Below are positions 55,815-64,000 of a stretch of DNA of 64,000 nucleotides, piece by piece; position 1 is the first letter of the stretch; each line of letters starts with the position of its first letter. Origin of the DNA: Gnetum montanum (Eukaryota; Streptophyta; Gnetopsida; Gnetales; Gnetaceae); assembly GCA_015680685.1 (NCBI GenBank), contig MNCI01011117.1:33717-97716 (forward strand), written 5' to 3'. Both the position numbers and the translations under genes were made by a program. The notes beneath the pieces were generated by a model. It did no database searches. It was given only the letters and a program-made list of their open reading frames with translations, and was not told the DNA's origin.

Positions 55815-58800
55815 TCAGTGCTTTCGGACTCTAATCTTCAATTTCCTCAATAGGTCAGAAGCTTTCGGATCTGATGATACACTTCCTTTGTTTTTGGCAT
55901 CAGACTGCCTTTCAAGCCAACCAGCGATGGTAGTTAGTAGTACTTTAGAACTTTGATTTGCCTCGGGCAGTTTTGCTATGTTAAACAAAGTTGGCAAAGC
56001 TTTTTCAAGAAAGTCAAGGAACCAACATTCCATTTCACTCTTAATCTTCTTCGCAAGGCAGACTGACTGAGAGATGCTTGAATCGTTCAGCGCATCACTC
56101 TGCTGACACGCAGAGCTTGGTTTGCATTCATTGTTCTGGTCTGAAAATCTGGAAGGCTTTTTGAAGCTAGAAGCACGACTCAGAAGGGAACTCTTTTTAG
56201 GGCACTCATCAACAGACTGAGATGGACATGAGCTTTTGGGTGGCAATTTACTAGGTGAGCTCGAACCGTGTGCACTGAAAATTTTTCTGGGACTTGTAAG
56301 GTTAAAAGCCGAGCTAGTTTGTCTAAGACTAGAAGCAGAAGATTCATGAGAAGATTTCCTAAGAATAGTTCTGGATATCTTTTTCAAGGGCGAGTTGCAT
56401 CCAATTTCATTGAGAACGGAGCGATCAATATCCGACTCGGCTGTGCATTTCTGTTTGATCTCTACAGCTTCTATTTTTTCCATAGTATTCATCTTAGACT
56501 GCTGCTCTTCCATTGAAGTCAGGGTCAGTGTGATTAAATGATGCAACTCTAAAAACTGCTTGGCAACATCCGCCGGCACTTCAGGATTTGCTATCGAAAA
56601 TAGATCCCCAAAATTTCTGCAAAAAGATTATTAAGAAATGTAGCCTGTTAACCAACATGGACACGGTAACTTCCTCGGTAAAATGTGAAGAAAATGTTAG
56701 CTAAGATGACATACATCATGACTTGATGCAGAGTCTCTGTTGCTGATGCATGCTTCAGTGCATCCAATGCTGTGGTTCGGGCAACATCCCGTTGTTTCAA
56801 AGCTTCCTGCACAGTTTCATGTCTTGGTGAAATCTAACGACTGGTGAAAATATTTAGCTTTAAAATATGCAGACAGTTATAAGTAGCCTGCTAAACATAG
56901 AAATGGTTACCTTCCCGAGTGACCAAAATTTACTTGTGGGCGTGAACTTCAAGCTTTCTTCACTTCCAACCGTGATTTTAGAGCTCTCTTCATTTCTGGC
57001 TTTGACGGCACTAGAGCAAAGCTTGACTCCTTCAGGCAACATTGAAGGGTTTTTCAGCAGGGAGCTTGCAGAAGAGCCAAGTGGAGAGGCAGCTATTTTA
57101 ATAGGTGAGGCAGCCCTTCTTGTGGCATGCGTTGTAGAAGTTCGTGATTTCGTTGGCGATGAAGGTCTAGGACTCTCTGGCGTCCCAGGTAAACGGCTCC
57201 GTTCCTAACAAACCCAAAGCATATAATGCATTTGGTACAAATATATCAGTATTGACTCTATACTCAATCAACATCTTGAAGTTTTTGGGACATGTCCTCC
57301 CATAAAGCTTATTTAAAAATATCAAAACCATCGGTATATATTGGATGTCAATGAGTTATGATGAGAATCCTGAAATGCACAAAAATGTTGGCCCTACCAA
57401 AAGCATTACAAAAATGTTGGTAAATGTGGAAGGGAAAAAAACAGCTCTAAGTGAACAATATCCGAGGAAGAGGCATTTTCTCAATGGTAACATATTTTAA
57501 TTGTCGTAATTCTTAATAGTTTGCTGGTTGAAATTGGCATAGCAAGAAGATTTAACATTCCACAGGAAGAGAGGGCTAATAGAGCCTGCACTATGTTAAT
57601 AACAGACTCTGTTAATAAAATGTTATTGAAGACAAATACCACATTTTTGCAATGTTGAAAAGCAATGATAGCTCATGATTTAATTAATTTGTTTGAAATT
57701 TGTCCAAACTTATTGGTGACTGTGAATGAAATTTTTGAGTAGTGTGCTCCTTTTATGTTTGACCAATTAAATAAATCCCAGGGTCCTTGGAGGTAATAAA
57801 ATTTCCCATTCTCCAAATTCCAATCACATTTCGAACGTCTCAGTTCTCTTAACCATGAAAAACATTTAGAAACTTATTATAATATAGCACCATAATCGTA
57901 TTATTGGGATATAGCTGCTTCTTAAGGGGAAAAAAAGTAATCTTTCTAATGCAATAAGTAAAACATTAAGATTCCAGAAAAGTCAGGATTCTTATAACAA
58001 GCACTAAATTATCTAACTGATTAATCAACAGACAGAGCCAAGATGTACCTACAGCTATGGGAACTGGTTTGTGTTTGTCATTCACGCTCTTGCTCCTTGT
58101 CATCCTGCCCGGTGGCAAGAGGGAGGTGTCACAGCTCATCCTCAGGCTTTTTGACTTCAGATCAACCTTACCCAGTGCCATGGAAGATCTCAATGTCAAA
58201 GATGGGGAGCCTACCTGCTTGGCCCTTACAGCAGCACTGAAGGGGGTTGTTGCAGTACAACTAGACCTCATCATGCTCATCAGTTCTTTGGTGGGTGTGA
58301 GAGTCTGATAACCACCTGCGTGTTTCAGCAGTGGCGACTTCTTGACTGATGAGCCTGAGTCGGCATCAGAATCCCAGGATCCTCGTCTGTGAGTAGGCCC
58401 GTTAAATGAAAAAGTGTCCAAACAAACGGGCCCTAATTCCCCTGGCTTCAGATCCTCGGGCGATCCCATCACAGGATGCTTTCCTGGAAGCGGTCTAACT
58501 CCTGTGATATAAGGTACAGGATTCCCTTCAATAATTTTCTCGATGTAAATATACTGCCCTAGCTGCAGCTTGTTGCTTGGGACTAAATCTTGTTGCTCCT
58601 TTGTAAGGGAGACGTAGGTTGCGTGTATTGAATCAGACACCTTTATGTAGAATCCATTCTTAGGCCAGAGCTCTTTCCCCTCCAAACCTATTGGTACAAT
58701 CTCCGTCACCTGAAACAGCACGGTTAGATAATTCTTAGATTTTCCTGCAAGTAATTTTCAATCTGTATGGATTATAAGAACCAAGCAAACCAAGTGAAAC

Positions 58801-59347
58801 AAGAAGTTAGATCATGTTAATACTCTTAATTCAAATACTATATAGACTCAAACTGGTAATTTGATCTACACTGGTCATAACGAAAAGCAATGAATCAGCT
58901 ATACAAAAACGCTACGATAATAAGCAAAAGGACCCCTTTAAAATTATATGCCCTACTACTAGGGAATTTCAAAGACGATGCTAGAAGAAGCAGAATCAAT
59001 TGCATTAAGAAAAACAGAACCACTGCACTGCATTAGATAGCGGATCTGTATCTCAGTATATATTGTGTATGTCAGAGATAATTCTGTCGAACCATTAAAT
59101 CCGTAGTTTTTTTTAATAACGCGAAAAACAGAGCTTCGCGTGATTGCAGCAGATGTGTTAAATTTTCTTCAGACCGGATAAACAGAGCATAAAAAGATTC
59201 CTTTCAAACATACTTAACTAACTCAAATGATCTTTTAGACTTTTACCATACCTGTAATAATGCCGATCGGTGCTCTCCTGTGATTTTGAAGTCCGCGTTT
59301 ATGTTCTGAAGCAACTTGAGGAGAATTCCGGGAGTCAAGGTCGCCAT
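55815..59347 (-). CDS. DUF936-family protein (five coding exons, 655 aa)
   Basis: Coding exons on the minus strand: 59347-59252, 58709-58053, 57204-56911, 56833-56715 and 56616-55815. Introns are GT-AG. The exon lengths join in frame to 656 codons with stop. The start [13 protein letters not shown] is the usual start of this plant-specific family (Pfam PF06075). Residues 1-120 form the conserved N-terminal domain, with [40 protein letters not shown], and [18 protein letters not shown]. The middle is Ser/Pro/Lys-rich and likely disordered ([20 protein letters not shown]). The C-terminal third has the conserved [20 protein letters not shown] and [20 protein letters not shown]. Arabidopsis CORD1, a microtubule-associated protein, belongs to this family as I recall. 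A role for this one is inference. The exon 2 donor was chosen at GTAGGT to keep phase; GTACAT four bases on would break it. Confidence 0.9.
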
Positions 59348-60170
59348 AATTACAAAATTTCACAGAAACCCCGATTATCATGAACCAAACATACAGATAT
59401 CCAGAAACCAGCTCCAGAACACTCAATTCCGGCCCTGCCTACCTACGCCGGGTTATTTGCGCAAAACAGGGCAATGACATCTAAGCCTACCACTACCTGA
59501 AAAGCATTCAACCAAATTTCGCCAAAATGACCAGAAAACGGTATATACCGAAATCAACGAATCCGAACTTCTAGGCATGTAAATAAAAGCCTCTGGATTC
59601 TTCCAGGAGCCGATTTTTCATTCGTCAAACGCGGAAAGCTAAAGCAATTCAAGGAAACGAAAAAAATAGAACAAAAGCAAGACCATAAAAGCTCCAAAAT
59701 AGAAGTCAATCCCTAATAACAAATCTCCTGACGAACAAATCTGATAGATAAAATCTCTACATTTGCAGAAACACAGAACCAAATCAACAAAGCGAAAAGG
59801 TCAGCAAAGACCTTAGCCGGAGCGTTCGTTCCACGGCAGGCGGCTGAGAAGAATCAACGAACCAGCGGAGAAACCGGGAAACAATAATAAATTCCTCAAC
59901 GCCAATAAAAGAAGTCAAAACAAAATTGTCTCGACAGCAATTTTATTGTGATTCGCGAGGCGAGCGTTAACGGCTGCGATCAATATAACGCCCGCAGGTC
60001 ATCAACGGCAGAATTCCGAATTTCAACGGTAATTACTGTGCCAGCAGCGAAACACACTCGAACGTTTGTTATGAGTTCAAAATTTGAACGCGCAGGCAAA
60101 CAAAACACGGGAAAAAAAACATAAGCGGATCCACCACTGCTTTTATTGGGGTTTGAACATTAAAAATGAA
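59348..60170 (-). promoter_or_regulatory. 5' UTR and promoter region of the DUF936 gene
   Basis: It lies directly upstream of the start codon and is richer in CpG than the flanks (for example 59930-60010, with CGCGAGGCGAGCGTTAACGG). There is no long frame. A transcription start cannot be fixed from sequence alone. An intron in the 5' UTR is possible. Confidence 0.4.
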
Positions 60171-61914
60171 TGTGACAAAACTAGCCGTAGCCGCAGGCAG
60201 CAACTGAAGAATTCGTCGATGCTGCCATCATAATGCAGAAGCAGAACCTCCCTATCCAAATGTGTAATCATGATAGATTGTTCTTGTAATCCATTATTCT
60301 ACAGTCATGTGGATTTTCTGCAACGTTACATCTTGACACTGCCCTGAATTACTGTAACATGAGTTTTTTATTTGCAATGTGTGTGTCTGGTTTTTTTAAA
60401 TGTTGGAATTTGTTACAGTCAAAGATTCACTGCTAATCGTGTGGCCCGTACTTGCATTAATTGCTGCAAGAAATCTCTGTTGGCCAATTCCGTTGTTTTG
60501 TCTTGTTCTGGTGCTGCTTTCTTTTTTAAAAAGAAATCCGATTTCTAGGAATATCGAATGGTTGGTCGCAGAACAAGAGTGTCCCTGCATTTTGAAGTTG
60601 CCACATGCTTGGTTCTATTTTTCGAATTTGAAATTTCTTTGATGCAGTAATCTACAATTTATGGAAAATTCATTTTAATCTTGAAATCTTAAGGTAGGAA
60701 TATGCTCAGTCATGTGTGGACATGGTGTGTTCTCTACCGTTAAGCCGATGTAATGGACCCGTATTGAGTGGCTTTGGGCACGTGTGTGGAATCTTACGGA
60801 CGAGGATATGTTACAACGTTTGTCATAATCTTGTAAGAAGGAACTTATATCAAATAAAATTCTAATTTATGATTTAGCTCCTCATTGTTCAATTTATTTA
60901 ACGTGCTAAATTGGAAGATGGTTTGGTTGAGAAAGTGTGCCTTCTTTATCACAGATTTGTACTGTAAAGTTTGTACAGTTGTTCCGTCATTTATATGAGT
61001 TCTTTTATGTCATTTCTTTCTACTAGGAGAGTATAGTTGTAAATGATATATATATAATGTATGGCACTTTAATGCTATAGGTAAGTGGGGTACATATGAT
61101 CAAATTGTTTTAGGTCTTCATATGTCTTTTACTTCTTCTGGTTAGGAATGAAAAGTTTTGTTCATCCTATAAATCATATGCGAGAGAAATAACGTTTTGG
61201 CAAAAATGTAAACAAAAAAACAAGTTTTTAAGATAATTATTGAAGCAAAAATCTTGTAAGATTGCAAGGTTAGGCCCAATATTCTCAATTTATTGCTGCC
61301 TACTTTAGCATTTATTCCTTTCTACTCTTGATTTAACAATTAATGAATAATCAAACCCGTTCATTAGTAGGTAGGAGTGCTAGGAGGGATAGGGGTCTCC
61401 GTGCATATCCCTAGAGTTCCCTTCTAAGAAGACTCCTCACTCGTAGCTTGCATTCCTTTTAGGATGCTAGTTTGTACATTCAAAACCTTAATAATTTCTT
61501 CTAGCTATACATTTCCCCACCACACCTCTAGTCTTTTGTAAAGCCTAAAGTAGGCTTTTCTCTTTATTCTACTCATGTCTTACCACTTGGGTTTGCATTT
61601 TGTCCTTCCTCTTATTTGCAAAAGAAGCCCTAGGTGCTACATACATCCCTCTTGCTTCATGACCATGATTATGCCTACCATACCCATGAACTTCTTATGA
61701 GCCTCATCTTGCATCTTATGAATTGTTTTTGGTGGCTTAGCATTTTTCACAAGCATCTTGGTAGGTTTTTTTCATTTTGTTGGATATTGTCCTCTAGTAG
61801 TTAGGGATTCACCCTTCCAAGCTACAAATTTCTTACAAGAAATTAATGTTCTCATAATCTATCTTGATGTAGAATTAAGAAAAGCATTGAAACTTTGAAA
61901 TAATTGTAATATCA
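60171..61914. other. Intergenic, no gene seen
   Basis: AT-rich. One chance frame (60400-60642) with hydrophobic residues has no recognised homology. A TA-rich run lies near 61045-61060. No LTR ends. Confidence 0.5.
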
Positions 61915-62030
61915 GTACACACCTAGATATATAGTTCAATTAGAATATTATAACTTAGCATTGCCCATCAAAATCAAACCTATGCCTTGGAGCTTTCAAA
62001 TTAAGAGTCTCACCACTAAATGAATACCTT
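61915..62030 (-). repeat. Possible tRNA-derived SINE, copy 3
   Basis: Minus strand: TTCATTTAGTGGTGAGACTC (A-box-like, 62005-62024), then GAAAGCTCCAAGGCAT and B-box-like GGTTTGATTT (61971-61980). A tail GGGCAATGCTAAGTTATAAT follows, ending at a TAGGTGTGTAC variant of the tail of copy 2. Confidence 0.55.
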
Positions 62031-62596
62031 ATTGTATGAACTTTGTAGCTTGGATGCAGAATTAAAGTATCCCATTTCATCATCATCGTCTAAGTCTTAT
62101 CTTAGTAATATGAGACCACCTGCATGAGTTATCTTTCACCATTCATCTTTATTAAGAGCTAAATGTTTATCTAATTTTTATATTAACTTCAATAGCTTTT
62201 TTCTATGTCTTTTTTGATTTTTTTTTTCTTTGCAACTTTCTTGGAACTATGATGTGAAAATATTATTTGATATTTTTTTTAATATAATCAAATCATATAT
62301 GATGTCATTCCTATAGTTTACTTACAATAGAAGCAACTTTAAGTCCCATGTAAGCAACTTTGAAAAGGAATGAATAAACTGAACTCAAGTAGGGGCCACC
62401 ATTTCATTATCGCAAGGATTACTTTGTGCTCAATTAGAGCAGGGTATGCTTATACAACCCAATCAATTTCCCCAGGACTTATTGATAAAATCCCTATTTA
62501 TTGTGGACTTTGTTTGGTCTTATAACATTCAACATCCACATAAACATTTCCATTTTTACCACATTGATTTGTTGTTCTTGCAACTTTTTTAGAAAC
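62031..62596. other. No gene seen
   Basis: T- and A-rich sequence left of element D. Confidence 0.5.
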
Positions 62597-63580
62597 TGAT
62601 GAGACGCGGTTTGCGTCGGCCGCGATATCGCGTATATCGCATCCCCCGCGATATCGCGTCCTTCCCTACGATATCGCGTACGCGATATCGCAGTCCGCCG
62701 CCATGTCTATAAATAAGAGGCGGCTCTCCCTTGTTGGGGATCCCAGTTTTAGTGTAGCGAAGCTCTGGCAGTTTGATCCCTCCAGAGTTAGAATTTTCCC
62801 GTGTCTACCCGCAGTGTGGTGAATGTGATTGTCCGGTGTCTTTATTCGAGTGTGCCGTACTTGGACATGCACATGACCGGCAGTAAAGATCGAGATTACT
62901 TCATCATTGCAGCATTCACTTAGTTTATTTATTGTTATTTATTTCATGTTATTTATTGCTTTCATAGCGCGGTGTGAGTACGACTTAGCTACGAGCATCT
63001 ACGGGTGTGTACGGCTAGTTAAGGAATCGGTTACTCATCGCGATTAGTCTCTCTCCCTTAAACTCCTAGAAGCGGAACGAGTACGACTTGGTTACGAGCA
63101 TTTAAGTGTGACTGCTTGGTAGCCCAGTGGTGTAGCTAGGGGGATCTACGCTTGGTAACCCAGTGGCGTATCTGGGGCCTGCGCTTGTTACTCCCAGTGG
63201 CCTACCTAGGCCTATGCTTGGTAGTCCCAGTGACAGTCGTGCACAAAGTCCAAGATGTGTACAGTTGATCAAGGAATCGGTTGCTCGTCGCACTTAGGCT
63301 AGATTAGATTTTCTTACCCTTTTTCCTCTTAGCTTAGCTTAGTTAGTATTATTTTCCATTGCCTTCAGGAGTAGCATTAGATTAGGAACACATCATACAC
63401 CTCATCTAGACTAAACAATACGTGACATATGCAAAACTAGTCTAGATGGGAAGACAGCGAACTGCGACCTAAGGCTAACTATCTAGATACCACAACTAGT
63501 CTATCTGTGGAGTTCGATCGAATCGCGCGTGCGACGCTTGTTTCGTATGGTTGAGTGTAAGGGTACCTCACCACTCATCA
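62597..63580 (+). repeat. 5' LTR of element D
   Basis: It starts TGATGAGACGCGG and ends CCACTCATCA; the length is 984 bases. U3 has five GATATC/TATATC-centred palindromes at 62622-62691, including CGCGATATCGCG. A TATA box CTATAAATAAG follows at 62707. AGTAAAGATCGAG (62881) stands where the other copies have AATAAAGAT. A tandem run with CTTGGTAGCCCAGTGG occurs four times (63113, 63150, 63182, 63214). Confidence 0.93.
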
Positions 63581-63581
63581 T

Positions 63582-63599
63582 TGGCGCCGTTGCCGAGGA
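63582..63599 (+). other. Primer binding site, tRNA-Asp type (element D)
   Basis: TGGCGCCGTTGCCGAGGA differs at one base from the complement of the plant tRNA-Asp 3' end. It is the cleanest site in the window. Confidence 0.92.
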
Positions 63600-63723
63600 T
63601 GGTGCTAGTTATCTAGATTAGTTATATCATACAAGGTTGCTATATAGAACTTAACGATATATCTCTTAGAAAGAAGAAATAATTATAAAAAGTCACATTC
63701 AAATTCACACACCACTTTAAACA

Positions 63724-64000
63724 ATGCCTCTCCTACAAGATGACAATAACGCCACACTTAGTGAGGAAGTTCATTGGAGAACCGATGAAGTATATGATAG
63801 TGAATATTGGAGTGCGCAACCTTATGCAGGAGTCTCCTATGTTTATGAACACCCCAACGATACTCAAAGTCTCTCGTCATCCAACTCTGACATCTCTAGT
63901 GAGGATGAGACATCCCATAGAACGAGAAGGCCCAAAAGGCTTAGGACCTTCTCAATAACTAACAAGAACTTACTTGGGGATGATTGGAAGACTTACAAAA
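63724..64000 (+). CDS. Gag polyprotein, N-terminal part (element D)
   Basis: The ATG at 63724 opens 92 codons without a stop up to the window end. It begins MPLLQDDNNATLSEEVHWRT, then YDSEYWSAQPYAGVSYVYE, an acidic Ser-rich stretch and a basic RTRRPKRLR. Residues HWRT-E-YD and GVSYV are shared with gag of element E. The longer-looking frame starting at 63740 is out of phase and is a shadow. The role is particle formation and RNA packaging. The capsid and knuckle lie beyond the window. Confidence 0.8.
   Translation, partial: MPLLQDDNNATLSEEVHWRTDEVYDSEYWSAQPYAGVSYVYEHPNDTQSLSSSNSDISSEDETSHRTRRPKRLRTFSITNKNLLGDDWKTYK

Larger units (their letters stand above)
62597..64000 (+). mobile_element. 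LTR retrotransposon D (5' end; continues past the window)
   Basis: 5' LTR, primer binding site, leader and intact gag start. LTR and gag leader match E. The primer site is nearly perfect and the gag frame is open to the window end, so this is the youngest copy of the family here. The 3' part is outside the window. Confidence 0.9.

Noticed and set aside
60400-60642. 80-codon plus-strand frame with hydrophobic stretch
   Set aside because: No recognised homology, AT-rich intergenic setting, no promoter or splice context; likely chance.
1-64000. CRISPR array, bacterial operons or riboswitch
   Set aside because: No regular short repeats with unique spacers and no prokaryotic genes; splice sites, LTRs and plant families show nuclear plant DNA.

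Overview
This is nuclear DNA of a seed plant, most likely a gymnosperm. The window holds one intron-containing plant-specific gene, a DUF936-family protein, in a sea of old, nested and decayed retrotransposons. The gymnosperm call is an inference. It rests on the very low gene density, large Athila-like Ty3/gypsy elements with strongly diverged LTR pairs, and long AT-rich relics. No bacterial, organellar or CRISPR feature is present.

Layout. 1-3710: the pol end of a Tat-like gypsy element (T1, minus), interrupted by a 971-base N gap. 3711-7916: gag, protease and 5' LTR of an Athila-like element (A, minus). 7917-11011: an internally deleted Ty1/copia element (plus). 11012-13826: gag and 5' LTR of a second Athila-like element (F, minus). 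14350-15329: a decayed LTR (H, plus) with a tRNA-derived short repeat inside it. 15331-15468: an exon-like open segment bounded by single Ns. 16.7-17.8 kb: degenerate tandem repeats. 18878-28177: element B (minus). 29.5-30.4 kb: a satellite-like array. 31572-37228: element E (plus, gag only). 38288-51494: element C (minus), about 13.2 kb, the most complete copy. 52.0 kb: a LINE remnant. 53.0-53.8 kb: a decayed solo LTR (G). 55815-59347: the DUF936 gene (minus, five coding exons, 655 codons). 62597 to the end: a fresh-looking element D (plus) with LTR, primer binding site and the start of gag.

A, B, C, D, E and F are one LTR superfamily. Their LTRs run TGATGA...TCATCA. Where the site survives, the primer binding site matches the 3' end of plant tRNA-Asp. 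Where that end survives, the polypurine tract is GTGGGGGTA after a conserved AACTC(G/A)AGGA block. Gag carries a CX2CX3HX4C knuckle in A, B, C and E. B, C and E also have 5-base flanking duplications that match at 4 of 5 bases.

The least ordinary material is in element C. Between integrase and 3' LTR it has a second polypurine-tract-like site, an internal copy of the palindromic U3 motif array, and an extra sense-strand ORF. That ORF resembles the putative plant transposon protein domain and is followed by helical coiled-coil-like stretches. B has the second tract but lacks the extra ORF. Other items for follow-up are three copies of a possible tRNA-derived SINE, the exon-like island at 15.4 kb, and integrase genes in B and C that share replacements at two of the three catalytic residues. 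Joins without Ns at about 3.7 kb and 7.9 kb may be real recombination breakpoints or assembly joins.
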